From assembly GCA_014360015.1 (NCBI GenBank), contig JACIYJ010000001.1, positions 372,001-436,000 of the forward strand: a stretch of DNA of 64,000 nt, written 5' to 3'. This document shows positions 8,250 through 20,431 of the stretch, in pieces (position 1 is the first letter of the stretch; every line of letters begins with the position of its first letter). A program made the translations under genes and the position numbers. This DNA comes from Candidatus Aminicenantota bacterium (lineage in GTDB: Bacteria; Acidobacteriota; Aminicenantia; Aminicenantales; Saccharicenantaceae). A model generated the notes under the pieces. It did not search any database. It was given only the letters and a program-made list of their open reading frames with translations, and was not told the origin of the DNA.

Positions 8250-8531
8250 ATGTTCAAAGTGAATGAATATTTTGATGGAAAGGTTAAATCCATTGCCTTC
8301 AACACCGAAAGCGGGCCAGCTACCATCGGGGTTATGGCTGCGGGTGAGTATGAATTTGGCACTTCAACCAAAGAGATAATGACTGTCATCACCGGCCGGA
8401 TGGTGGTGAAACTTCCAGGCCACAGCGAATGGAAAGAGTTCAAAGCCGGCGAAACCTTTGAAGTGGCGCCCCACCAGAAATTCCAGCTTAAAATTCCCAG
8501 CGATACCTCTTATTTATGCCTTTATCGTTAA
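8250..8531 (+). CDS. ppnP: Pyrimidine/purine nucleoside phosphorylase (PpnP family)
   Basis: A 93-residue single-domain cupin of the PpnP (YaiE, DUF1255) family, which phosphorolyses several nucleosides to free base and ribose 1-phosphate. The family length is about 94 residues, and the blocks [30 protein letters not shown] and [13 protein letters not shown] are clear matches. The ATG at 8250 has AGGAGG upstream. The gene is separated from the cofactor operon by the palindromic element and its last four bases overlap the convergent aldehyde dehydrogenase gene. It has no obvious functional link with tungsten. Confidence 0.9.
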   Translation: MFKVNEYFDGKVKSIAFNTESGPATIGVMAAGEYEFGTSTKEIMTVITGRMVVKLPGHSEWKEFKAGETFEVAPHQKFQLKIPSDTSYLCLYR

Positions 8532-10135
8532 AAATCGGCCTGGGTCCAGTGGCCATCAACCAGGCGCCACATCCGACCGTTGGGGTTTTTAGAACGAAGC
8601 TCTTCCGGTAGCCGCTCTTCTGGCACGTTGTCATAACAGTGGCGGGCAGCAAACCGCAAAAAAGCGGCCGGGATGCCAACAGAAGTAAAACCTGGGTGCC
8701 CAGTGGCCGGGTACGGTCCTCCATGATGCATGGCTGGTGAGACCGCCACACCGGTAGGCATCTTATTATTTAAGAGACGTCCCACTTTAAGTCTCAGAAC
8801 CGGCTCCAGCTTTTTATAAATTTCTTCATCTTCTTCTGAATGGCTGCAATATATGGAACCGGTAAGATTGCCTTCAAGTGACTTAGCCACCTTGACCATC
8901 TCCGCCGCATCTTCCACCACCACAGCCACAGTTAGTGTACCAAAAGCCTCTGTCTGGAATGTTTCAGGGTTTTCCAGAAATTTCGCTCCGGTCAGGGCAA
9001 AAAGCGTTGGCTCAAACCTGAAACCTGGTCCAGGAAGCACATGCCCTCCGGCCAGAAGTTCGGCTCCAGCCGTCTTTAGGCTTTCGACCGCTGCTTTTAA
9101 ATTTTCCAGGACCACTAAAGAGAGCAGGAAGCCAGAAGGCGGCTGACTGAAAACCTGTTGCAAATTTCTGAGAAAGTTTCTTCCAGCCTCGTCATTGATA
9201 AAAACTACCAGACCCGGCTTGGTACAGAATTGTCCGCTGCCCAGAGAACAGGAAGAAAAAAGCTCTCCAGCCAGATTCTCTGATTTTTCTTTTAGCAGAC
9301 CAGGCAAAAAGAACACCGGATTAACGCTGCTGAGCTCGGCATAGAAGAGTTTCCCCGCTTTTTCAGCCGCTTCCTTTAATTTTAAGCCAGCCTTTCGGCT
9401 TCCGGTAAAAGCCACAGCGGCCACCCTATGGTCGCTGACCAGACGAAATCCATCTTCGTTGTTGAAGTGATAAAGCATTTGCACAGAGGAAAGAGGCAGA
9501 CCTGATTCTGATAAAGCTTCCAGCAAAAGTTCGGCCATCAGTCTGGTCGTTCCAGGATGTCCCGGGTGGGCCTTACAGATAACTGGATTTCCTGTGGCTA
9601 TAGCACTGACAAAATCACTTCCGGCTACCGAGTTGAAAGCCAAGGGGAAATTATTGGGACTGAAGATTACTACTGCCCCACCCAGCGGCCCATATTTTGA
9701 CCTGATGTTAAGTTTGGTATCAATAGTAGCCTGACACCAACTTCTTTCTTTGCAGGCGGCGGCTGCTTGTCTGAGCTGATTGATCATTCTGGGGAACTCG
9801 GTAGATTTAAGACGTGGTTCAACGGGCAGAGCTGTTTCGAGATGCGCCCGAGCGATGATTCTTTCCTGATTATTTTCAAGCAGATCAGCGAAAAGATTGA
9901 TAAAAGCAGCAATCTTTTCAGGTGAAGTTCTGGCCAGTTCAGGCACCGCCCGCTGACTTTCTTCAAGAGCCAGCTCTAAGTCTGACCAACAGGAAACCGG
10001 ATAAACCTCTGGCAGTTTTTCACCGGTAGTCGGGTTGTAGGCCTGAAAAGTCTCACTGAAGGTTGCCTGGCGGAAATGACCAGCAAGAAGCACTGGCTGG
10101 ACCTTCTCGGTTTGAAACCTTTCCCTTTCATCCAT
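8528..10135 (-). CDS. Aldehyde dehydrogenase, NADP+ type (2-oxoglutarate-semialdehyde dehydrogenase-like)
   Basis: A 535-residue aldehyde dehydrogenase that oxidises an aldehyde to the acid with NAD(P)+. The cofactor segment is [20 protein letters not shown]. The catalytic Glu lies in [14 protein letters not shown] and the nucleophilic Cys in [13 protein letters not shown]. These versions of the motifs mark the ketoglutarate-semialdehyde-dehydrogenase-like subgroup, which acts on sugar-acid or related aldehydes. The start has AGGAGG upstream. It is the last gene of a minus-strand series behind aor and the sulfur carrier, so it offers a pyridine-nucleotide route beside the ferredoxin route for aldehyde oxidation. 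Its exact substrate cannot be told. Confidence 0.87.
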   Translation of the reverse strand: MDERERFQTEKVQPVLLAGHFRQATFSETFQAYNPTTGEKLPEVYPVSCWSDLELALEESQRAVPELARTSPEKIAAFINLFADLLENNQERIIARAHLETALPVEPRLKSTEFPRMINQLRQAAAACKERSWCQATIDTKLNIRSKYGPLGGAVVIFSPNNFPLAFNSVAGSDFVSAIATGNPVICKAHPGHPGTTRLMAELLLEALSESGLPLSSVQMLYHFNNEDGFRLVSDHRVAAVAFTGSRKAGLKLKEAAEKAGKLFYAELSSVNPVFFLPGLLKEKSENLAGELFSSCSLGSGQFCTKPGLVVFINDEAGRNFLRNLQQVFSQPPSGFLLSLVVLENLKAAVESLKTAGAELLAGGHVLPGPGFRFEPTLFALTGAKFLENPETFQTEAFGTLTVAVVVEDAAEMVKVAKSLEGNLTGSIYCSHSEEDEEIYKKLEPVLRLKVGRLLNNKMPTGVAVSPAMHHGGPYPATGHPGFTSVGIPAAFLRFAARHCYDNVPEERLPEELRSKNPNGRMWRLVDGHWTQADF

Positions 10136-10240
10136 TTTGAAATTTCCCCTCCTTTAATATTACTGTACTGTCTGTTGTATCTTACTAAGGTCCTCAGACT
10201 AAATCCAGAAGTGACTATTAGTTCCTAAGCTTTTTAATAA

Positions 10241-10468
10241 TCATCCACCGGAATAAATGGGGGAGATAACCACCCGGTCTCCGTCTTTGAGTTTTTCGTT
10301 CAGAGCCACAGCCTGGCCATTTCTGGTCACAATTTTCGGACGAGCTGGGTCAAGCGGCAAAGAAGACAAAACCATCTCTACCGTGGCTTCAGCCGGTAGT
10401 TCTATCTGTTTTTCTGAAAAGCCCAGGGTATTGATGAACGGACCGATCAGCTTGACCGTGACTTTCAT
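10241..10468 (-). CDS. moaD: MoaD/ThiS-family sulfur carrier protein
   Basis: A 75-residue ubiquitin-fold sulfur carrier ending in the required Gly-Gly (ISPIYSGG). The middle GDRVVISP and beginning MKVTVKLIGPF are typical of MoaD-like proteins. The C-terminal glycine would be adenylated by an E1 (candidate at 7380-8045) and thiocarboxylated to donate sulfur for the dithiolene. It lies 56 bases downstream of aor on the same strand, so it is likely co-expressed with its client enzyme. ThiS is an alternative, but the link to aor favours a cofactor role. Confidence 0.85.
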   Translation of the reverse strand: MKVTVKLIGPFINTLGFSEKQIELPAEATVEMVLSSLPLDPARPKIVTRNGQAVALNEKLKDGDRVVISPIYSGG

Positions 10469-10524
10469 TTATAAACTCCAGTTGAGTAAATCTAAATATT
10501 TAGCTTTTCAGCTCAAAATATATT

Positions 10525-12363
10525 TTATTCCAGCTTAGTGAATTTTTCTACTTCAGCCGCTTCTTCTTTCAGGTCTAAGGCTTCAGCTGTCTTTTTAGTG
10601 GGGATACCGCGCCTATCCCAGCCTCTCTGCTCGTAATAAAAATCCAGCAGTTTTTCATACTTGTCGAGCTCCAGGACTTTTCCCGCAATGGGTCCTTCGG
10701 TATCGGCGTTGGCCGGGTCGAACCAGATCATCGGCGGATAGTCCTTGGTTCTGTTCCAGTCAGGAAATTCTCTGACCCAGAAGAATTTCATCAGAGCATA
10801 GATGCGGTCCGCTACCTTCCAGAAGTCATCCAGAGTCCAGTTGAGTCCGGTGACTTTGTTGAAGTAGGTGGTGTAATGATTGATATCCCAGCCCAGTTCA
10901 ATCCAGGGGAAGCGGCAGGCAACAATGAACTCAAATAGACCACCTCTTATTCTTTGAAGTTCGATGACCTTGGCCGCTTTTTCCGGACCGTAAGAATCGC
11001 GCTGAGATTGTTTCAGCTCATAGGTAATGACCCAGCTTTCCTTGTGATGAGCACCGATGGGGCTGGTGCCAAAGGCTAAGGCCATTCCGGGTATGAACTT
11101 ACAGTTGTAGGCTGAAATTTCCAGTCCCTTGACATGCATGGCATAAGCTTCAGAGCCCTGGCCGATGCGCTGAGCCATTCTCATTGTGCCGTCAGCCAAA
11201 AGATTTCCGACTTCGCCTTCTCTCAGAGCCGCCTTCCTCAGCAATTCTTTGGCTTTTTCAGCATCACCAAACCGGAAATCACCTTTGATGGCTCCGTGAT
11301 CTATGGCGTCGGCATAGAAAGCGAGCACCGCTCCGGCGGAAATAGTATCGAGTCCAAAATCGTCGCAGAGGTAGTTAAGAGAGGCCACCTGGTCGAGCTC
11401 AAAAATTTCCAGGTTGCTGCCCAACATGCCGATATTTTCGTAATCCAGCTCTGATTCATGGCCTTCGTGGTCAAGGATGGTGATGCCGCATCTCATGGTG
11501 CAATTGGGGCAACCGTAGGTGGCCACACGGGCATTGTTCAACCTTTCGCCATCTATCTTCCAGGCATCAGGATGATGGGTTTTTCTCATGTTGCGAACCG
11601 GAAGGGCAGCTACTTCATTACACCAGGCCAGTACTCCGGTTGTTCCCTGAATCGACCAGCCAGTCTGCTTGTCGATTTCGCCAACTTTCCGCAGGTCATC
11701 CAGACCGAGCTTCCTCATTCCATCAGGGTCAGCTACCGGTATCGGTTTGGAACCTTTGATGACGATGGCTTTTAGCTTCTTAGAGCCCATGACTGCACCG
11801 ATTCCAGGGCGACCGCCGGCCCGGCCCTCCAGGCTCCTGATCATGGCGTATAAATTGAGGTTTTCACCACCCTGACCGATGGACAGGACACCAGCACCCT
11901 TGCCATATTTTTTGTAAAGATAGGCGTGAGTATCGTAAGTGCCTTTTCCCCAAATTTCATCAGCTGGCAGGTATTCGATTTTGTCATCTTCTATGTAAAG
12001 ATAAATTGGTTTGTCTGATTGGCCTTCAATGATGATAATATCATAGCCAGCTTTTCTCATTTGTTCGGTGACTCTGGTACCCAAGTTGCCGTCGCCATAG
12101 CCGCCAGTGAGGGGAGATTTAGCTGCGACCACAGTTTTCCCAGTGTTGGGAGCAGGAATGCCAGCTATCGGTCCAACAGAAATTATCAGCTTATTTTCCG
12201 GTCCTAAGGGATCGATGCCGGGTTTCAACTCATCCCAGAGGATTTTCAGAGCAAAACCCCGGCCGCCAACCCATTTCAGGGCAAATTGCTCATCAAAAGT
12301 TTCTTTTTTATGAGTCCGATTGGTTAGATTGATTCGGAGTATGTTTCCTGTCCAGCCATACAT
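10525..12363 (-). CDS. aor: Tungsten-containing aldehyde:ferredoxin oxidoreductase
   Basis: A 612-residue AOR-family enzyme that oxidises aldehydes to carboxylates and reduces ferredoxin, using a tungsten bis-pterin and one 4Fe-4S cluster. The N-terminal domain has the family signature GWTGNILRINLTNRT, PNTGKTVVAAKSPLTGGYGD and GRAGGRPGIGAVMGSKKLK. The cluster motif CPNCTMRC lies just before residue 300, with a fourth Cys in YLCDDFGLDTISAGA. AGGAGG precedes the ATG. A TTGACT promoter lies upstream. The sulfur carrier and aldehyde dehydrogenase genes follow. Substrate range (aliphatic aldehyde, formaldehyde or glyceraldehyde phosphate) cannot be assigned, although the overall form is closer to general AOR than to GAPOR. 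Confidence 0.94.
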   Translation of the reverse strand: MYGWTGNILRINLTNRTHKKETFDEQFALKWVGGRGFALKILWDELKPGIDPLGPENKLIISVGPIAGIPAPNTGKTVVAAKSPLTGGYGDGNLGTRVTEQMRKAGYDIIIIEGQSDKPIYLYIEDDKIEYLPADEIWGKGTYDTHAYLYKKYGKGAGVLSIGQGGENLNLYAMIRSLEGRAGGRPGIGAVMGSKKLKAIVIKGSKPIPVADPDGMRKLGLDDLRKVGEIDKQTGWSIQGTTGVLAWCNEVAALPVRNMRKTHHPDAWKIDGERLNNARVATYGCPNCTMRCGITILDHEGHESELDYENIGMLGSNLEIFELDQVASLNYLCDDFGLDTISAGAVLAFYADAIDHGAIKGDFRFGDAEKAKELLRKAALREGEVGNLLADGTMRMAQRIGQGSEAYAMHVKGLEISAYNCKFIPGMALAFGTSPIGAHHKESWVITYELKQSQRDSYGPEKAAKVIELQRIRGGLFEFIVACRFPWIELGWDINHYTTYFNKVTGLNWTLDDFWKVADRIYALMKFFWVREFPDWNRTKDYPPMIWFDPANADTEGPIAGKVLELDKYEKLLDFYYEQRGWDRRGIPTKKTAEALDLKEEAAEVEKFTKLE

Positions 12364-12397
12364 AATATAGACCTCCTGAAATTTTTATGAGACTAAA

Positions 12398-12426
12398 CGG
12401 ATAACATAATCCCGATTTTTAGTCAA
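12398..12426 (-). promoter_or_regulatory. Putative promoter of aor operon
   Basis: On the minus strand TTGACT (12421-12426) and TATCCG (12398-12403) are separated by 17 bases, about 35 bases before the aor start. The -35 is good and the -10 is weak, which could mean it needs an activator. Confidence 0.4.
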
Positions 12427-12453
12427 TAAAAAAGCTGGCTGGAAATTAAAAAG

Positions 12454-12481
12454 TTGTAAAATATGGTAATTCAGGTAAAAT
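12454..12481 (+). promoter_or_regulatory. Putative promoter of pspC-domain gene
   Basis: TTGTAA (12454-12459) and TAAAAT (12476-12481) with 16-base spacing, about 32 bases before the preferred start of the small PspC gene. It is divergent from the aor promoter. Confidence 0.4.
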
Positions 12482-12513
12482 AATTGTGGGTTTCATATCT
12501 GGAGAGGGCGAAA

Positions 12514-12711
12514 ATGGCTAAGAAATTGGTCAGGTCAACCCAGCAAAAAATGCTCGGCGGAGTCTGTGGTGGACTGGCCGAATACTTTGACCTGGATGTC
12601 TCTCTGGTAAGATTGATTTTTGTGGGTGTGGCTCTTTTGACTGCTATCCTGCCCATGGTCCTGTTTTACCTGATCGCCTGGCTGGTGATTCCGGCAACAT
12701 CCAGGCAATAA
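12514..12711 (+). CDS. PspC-domain small membrane protein
   Basis: A 65-residue protein composed almost entirely of a PspC domain. The conserved start [22 protein letters not shown] is followed by one hydrophobic helix, [21 protein letters not shown], ending in PATSRQ. PspC domains sit in the inner membrane and take part in phage-shock-type envelope stress signalling. The frame extends upstream to a TTG at 12484, but GGAGAG before the ATG at 12514 and the family start favour the short form. No PspA or PspB is nearby. Confidence 0.85.
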   Translation: MAKKLVRSTQQKMLGGVCGGLAEYFDLDVSLVRLIFVGVALLTAILPMVLFYLIAWLVIPATSRQ

Positions 12712-12756
12712 TTTCGGCTGGAATAAGTTGAATTTTATCTCAGAACGTAAGAGGCG

Positions 12757-13425
12757 ATGAAGCTCGACGGAGAGATTGGTTTCAACCACATAGCGATTGA
12801 AGGTGTCTTTAAGTCCCGAAAAACTCTCCTGGCTCATCTGCTGGCTCAAAAAATCGGCGGCCAGCTGGTTCTTGACCCGCCCGGCAATCCTTACTTGAAA
12901 GATTTTTATAACGAAAAAGAAGGGGCTGCTTTCTTAGCCCAGCTAATATTCTTAGCCAACAGATACCATCAGCAGTCGCGCCTGCTGCAAAGAGACCTGT
13001 TTATAGACAGAGTGATCTGCGATTATCTTTTTGAAAAAGATAAAATCTATGCCTACCAGACTCTGACTGACGACGAGCTTCTGGTCTATGAGCGAATCTA
13101 CAGTATCCTGGCTGAGCGGGTTCCCAGACCGGACCTGGTTATTTATCTTCAAATCTCTCTCAAAACACTGATAAAACGCATTGAGAAAGAAGGGGATCCG
13201 GTGGAAAAAAATATCTCCGAAAAGTACCTGGAAGATATTGTCGAAGCCTACGATTATTTTTTCTTCAATTACAAGGCTACGCCACTTCTGGTAGTCAAAG
13301 CCGATGACCTTGATCTCAGCCAGGAAGAAGAAGTCTGGGACATCATCGACCAGATAAAACAGATCAGCAAAGGCACTCTGTATTACGTTCCTCAGAGTTA
13401 CCGAGCAAAAAACACAAAAAAGTGA
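12757..13425 (+). CDS. Deoxynucleoside kinase family protein
   Basis: A 222-residue P-loop protein of the deoxynucleoside kinase family, which phosphorylates deoxynucleosides for salvage. The family features are the LVLDPPGNPYLKDFY region, the DRS-like catalytic segment FIDRVICDYLFEKDKIYA, RPDLVIYLQ and the lid RIEKEGDPVEKNISEKYLE. The P-loop is unusual: at residues 14-23 it reads IEGVFKSRKT where the family has a GxxGxGK(S/T) pattern, so both internal glycines are replaced by Lys and Arg. The Lys-Thr pair is kept. Panthothenate genes follow downstream; the association is one I recall from Acidobacteria-like genomes, but there it is often fused to FolK. Confidence 0.8.
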   Translation: MKLDGEIGFNHIAIEGVFKSRKTLLAHLLAQKIGGQLVLDPPGNPYLKDFYNEKEGAAFLAQLIFLANRYHQQSRLLQRDLFIDRVICDYLFEKDKIYAYQTLTDDELLVYERIYSILAERVPRPDLVIYLQISLKTLIKRIEKEGDPVEKNISEKYLEDIVEAYDYFFFNYKATPLLVVKADDLDLSQEEEVWDIIDQIKQISKGTLYYVPQSYRAKNTKK

Positions 13426-13506
13426 TAAAATAAAGGTCTGGAGCTCAGAGGTCCTGGAAGGACACTGAGACTCGCTTCCGCGCCTTTTACCAGGCTCAGG
13501 ACTTTA

Positions 13507-13531
13507 CCCCGAGCCCGAAATCGGGCAGGGG
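13507..13531 (+). promoter_or_regulatory. Hairpin in the panB leader
   Basis: Nested complementary runs CCCC (13507-13510)/GGGG (13528-13531) and CCCG (13514-13517)/CGGG (13522-13525) form a GC-rich hairpin. It ends 9 bases before the panB Shine-Dalgarno sequence (AAGGAG at 13540-13545). It could affect ribosome access; no ligand motif is recognised. Confidence 0.35.
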
Positions 13532-13549
13532 ATAAAGAAAGGAGATAAA

Positions 13550-14434
13550 ATGGTTCAGCCTTCAGTTGAAAGGGTTAGTATTCCATATTTGCATGAGCTT
13601 AAGAAGAAAAAAGAAAAAATAACTGCTCTTACCGCCTACGATTATCCCACTGCTAAAATCCTTGATGACTGCGGGGTGGATATCATCTTAGTTGGTGATT
13701 CCTTAGGAATGGTCATGCTCGGTTATGAGACCACTCTGCCCGTGACCATGGACGAGATGATTCATCACACCAAAGCGGTGACCAGGGCCAGAAAAAGGGC
13801 CATGGTCATCGGCGATATGCCCTATCTTTCCTTTCATCTTTCGCTCAAAGATTCGGTGATGAATGCGGCTCGTTTCATTAAAGAAGCCGGAGCTGACGGA
13901 GTGAAGCTTGAAGGTGCCAGTCCCCAGCGGTTGATCCTGGTTGAAGCCTTGGTTGAAGCTGAAATCCCGGTGATGGGGCATGTCGGGCTTACTCCGCAAT
14001 CGATTAGAAAAATCGGCGGTTTTAAGGTTCAGGGAACAGAAGAAGAAAAAGCTGAGGCCATTTACCGCGGCGCCTTAGAGCTGGAAAAAGCCGGAGCTTT
14101 TGCTGTGGTTCTGGAGTCAGTGCCCCAGGAATTGGCTCGGGAGATCACCAGGAGTTTGAAGATTCCGACTATTGGTATTGGAGCCGGTCCTGATTGCGAC
14201 GGCCAGATTCTGGTCATCCATGACCTGCTGGGTTTTACCACCGGCTATATGCCTAAATTTGTCAAAAGATATGCTGACCTGGCCGGAATCATCTCGCAGG
14301 CAGTTAATGACTACATCAATGATGTCAAGCAGAACCGTTATCCAGAAGACCAGCATTCCTATCACCTGAAAAAAGAAAAAGCCGGCCCCTTTCTTCAGAG
14401 ACTTCGGAAAAAATTCGGGCAGGGTAAGAGCTAA
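13550..14434 (+). CDS. panB: 3-methyl-2-oxobutanoate hydroxymethyltransferase (PanB)
   Basis: PanB makes ketopantoate from 2-oxoisovalerate with methylene-tetrahydrofolate, the first committed step to pantothenate. The 294-residue protein shows ITALTAYDYPTAKILDDCGVD, the metal-site segment ILVGDSLGMVMLGYETT, ADGVKLEG, and MGHVGLTPQSIRKIGGFKVQG, all highly conserved. The ATG has AAGGAG upstream. panC and panD follow in pathway order. Confidence 0.95.
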   Translation: MVQPSVERVSIPYLHELKKKKEKITALTAYDYPTAKILDDCGVDIILVGDSLGMVMLGYETTLPVTMDEMIHHTKAVTRARKRAMVIGDMPYLSFHLSLKDSVMNAARFIKEAGADGVKLEGASPQRLILVEALVEAEIPVMGHVGLTPQSIRKIGGFKVQGTEEEKAEAIYRGALELEKAGAFAVVLESVPQELAREITRSLKIPTIGIGAGPDCDGQILVIHDLLGFTTGYMPKFVKRYADLAGIISQAVNDYINDVKQNRYPEDQHSYHLKKEKAGPFLQRLRKKFGQGKS

Positions 14435-14529
14435 AAAAGCAATAGTTTTTTTATTAGAAGGATAAAAAGAAAGAATGAATAAGAATTAGAGGATAAATAA
14501 GAGAGCCAAAAGAGCAAAGGAAAACTAAG

Positions 14530-15390
14530 ATGGAAATTGTCAGCACGGTTAAAAATCTCAGGGAAAAAATTTTTGAATGGAAAAGACAGGGAAAAAAGAT
14601 TGGCTTTGTGCCCACCATGGGTTACCTTCATGAAGGTCATTTGAGCTTAGTCAGAGAATCTAAAAAGCGCTCGGATGTTACGGTTGTCTCTATTTTTGTT
14701 AACCCCAAGCAATTCGGGCCAAAAGAAGATTATAACGTCTATCCCCGCGACCTGGATCGAGACAGACAGTTGCTGGAAAAAGAAGGAGTGGATTTACTTT
14801 TCTATCCGTCAGTCGAAGAGATGTATCCAGATGGCTACAAAACTTATGTTGAGGTGACCGATCTTCAGGATAAACTCTGTGGCCGCTCCCGGCCCGGACA
14901 TTTTCGGGGTGTCTGTACTGTGGTCTTAAAGCTTTTTAACCAGGTCCAGCCTGATGAGGCTTACTTCGGCTGGAAAGATGCTCAGCAGGTGATAATCCTT
15001 CAGAAAATGGTTGAGGATTTAAACGTACCGGTAAAGATTGTACCGCTACCTCTGGTCCGCGACCACGATGGTCTGGCCCTGAGTTCAAGAAACACCTATC
15101 TCAGTCCAGAAGAACGTCAGGCTGCTTTAGTCCTGAAAAAGAGCCTGGACTTAGCTGAAAAGCTCATCAGAGAAGGGGAGAGGGATGCGGTCAAAATTAA
15201 ACAGAAAATGGTGGAGTTAATTTCAGCCGAGCCCTTGGCCAGGATTGATTATGTGGAAATCGTTGATCTGAAAACCTTAGAAAGTATAAACAAACTTGAC
15301 CGGGAGGCTCTCGTTGCCTTAGCCGTGTTTGTTGGGAAAACCCGTCTTATAGATAATTTCAGATTTATGGCTGGAGGAATTCAAAGATGA
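14530..15390 (+). CDS. panC: Pantothenate synthetase (PanC)
   Basis: PanC joins pantoate and beta-alanine with ATP. The 286-residue sequence contains the nucleotide-binding HIGH-like segment [16 protein letters not shown] near the N-terminus, then [47 protein letters not shown] and the KMSKS-like [15 protein letters not shown]. The ATG has an AAGGA stretch upstream. The stop overlaps the panD start by four bases (ATGA), so PanC and PanD are translationally coupled. The gap from panB (95 bases) is AT-rich without a terminator. Confidence 0.95.
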   Translation: MEIVSTVKNLREKIFEWKRQGKKIGFVPTMGYLHEGHLSLVRESKKRSDVTVVSIFVNPKQFGPKEDYNVYPRDLDRDRQLLEKEGVDLLFYPSVEEMYPDGYKTYVEVTDLQDKLCGRSRPGHFRGVCTVVLKLFNQVQPDEAYFGWKDAQQVIILQKMVEDLNVPVKIVPLPLVRDHDGLALSSRNTYLSPEERQAALVLKKSLDLAEKLIREGERDAVKIKQKMVELISAEPLARIDYVEIVDLKTLESINKLDREALVALAVFVGKTRLIDNFRFMAGGIQR

Positions 15391-15746
15391 AAGTACTTTA
15401 TCTTAAATCCAAAATTCATCGAGCCAGAGTCACCCACAGCGATATTCATTATGAAGGCAGTCTGGGAGTTGACGAAAATTTGATGAAAGCTGCCGGGGTG
15501 AAAGAGTACGAAAGGGTGGAAGTCTATAACGTCACCAACGGCGAAAGATTTGCCACTTATCTGGTAAAAGAAGAAGCTGGCTCAGGTCGAATCGGGGTTT
15601 ATGGCGCAGCTGCTCACAAAGCTAAGGAGGGAGATATCATTATCATTACTTCCTATTGCTATCTTGAAGAAGACGAAGTTGATTTTCATATGCCGAAAAT
15701 TGTGCTTCTGGATGAAAACAACCGAATCAAAGAATTAAAAGCCTAA
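15387..15746 (+). CDS. panD: Aspartate 1-decarboxylase proenzyme (PanD)
   Basis: PanD supplies beta-alanine for PanC by decarboxylating aspartate. The 119-residue proenzyme has the self-cleavage site Gly24-Ser25 (YEGSLGVD), where Ser25 becomes the pyruvoyl group, and the conserved [28 protein letters not shown]. The length is typical. It closes the complete pantothenate set panBCD. Confidence 0.95.
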   Translation: MKVLYLKSKIHRARVTHSDIHYEGSLGVDENLMKAAGVKEYERVEVYNVTNGERFATYLVKEEAGSGRIGVYGAAAHKAKEGDIIIITSYCYLEEDEVDFHMPKIVLLDENNRIKELKA

Positions 15747-15774
15747 TAGCTTCAGGCTTTATTGAGGCTTTTAA
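15735..15774. terminator. Inverted repeat at the panD/guaB convergent junction
   Basis: A perfect 10-base inverted repeat, TTAAAAGCCT (15735-15744) and AGGCTTTTAA (15765-15774), overlaps the panD stop codon. It may act as a terminator for either direction, although no long T run follows. The rest of the gap to guaB at 15921 shows nothing else clear. Confidence 0.4.
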
Positions 15775-15920
15775 GGAAATAGCAAACAGCCTTCCGAAAA
15801 ATCTTAAGCCTTCTTCACATATTATGTACTTTTGCCTGCTATTTGCGGATTTATTTGTTGGGCCTATTTTTAGCCCGACAGGAATTGGTTCCAGTTGTTC
15901 AGACACAGAACAGCGCTGTC

Positions 15921-19992
<4,072 letters not shown>

Positions 19993-19999
19993 TTATTAT

Positions 20000-20028
20000 T
20001 TATTATCAGAAACCCGCCCTAAAGTCAA
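20000..20028 (-). promoter_or_regulatory. Promoter of secA, probably leaderless
   Basis: On the minus strand TTGACT (20023-20028) and TAATAA (20000-20005) are 17 bases apart. The secA ATG begins at 19992, with only seven bases between the -10 and the start codon, so transcription should begin at or next to the A of ATG. Confidence 0.7.
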
Positions 20029-20168
20029 TTCAGAGGTTACCCTAAAGATGACCTTGATTTAAGTATTTATTATAGTTTAAAAGTAATTTTTATCCGAAAA
20101 ATTCTAAAAAATTCGATAGCTTGGAAGCGAAGATGAAAATCTCCTTTAATTTGTTGACATAGATATGA

Positions 20169-20342
20169 TACAAAAATGTTCTATTTGGCAGTCTGGAGAA
20201 AATTACAGCCGAGCAGCTGGGATTGAGCCCGGTGCTCATGGCGGCGGCTAACTTTATCCATAGCCTGCTTCTGGCCGCTTTGGTCGGGTTGCTGGTAATT
20301 CTTGAGGCTTATGTTTATCCGTTTTCTCTACTGGTAAGATAA
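20169..20342 (+). pseudogene. Open coding-like fragment, possible remnant of a membrane protein
   Basis: Within the 439-base gap between secA and the next gene, a 57-codon frame lies open between TGA 20166 and TAA 20340-20342 without a convincing start. Its translation has a charged stretch followed by a clearly hydrophobic segment (HSLLLAALVGLLVILEAYVY). This looks like the C-terminal end of a lost membrane protein, though I do not recognise the family. The TTGACA at 20154 is not matched by a good -10. The rest of the gap (20029-20168 and 20343-20431) is AT-rich with nothing clear. Confidence 0.3.
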
Positions 20343-20431
20343 ATAATTAGAGAAGTGGTTATATGATAGTCGTATATCCTGGCGAGAGAAGCCGTAAAAG
20401 AAAGAGATAATGCAAACGAAGGAGAACCAGA

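Noticed and set aside
20154..20159. A perfect TTGACA in the secA upstream gap
   Set aside because: No -10 hexamer stands 16-18 bases downstream on the same strand, so I do not call a promoter.
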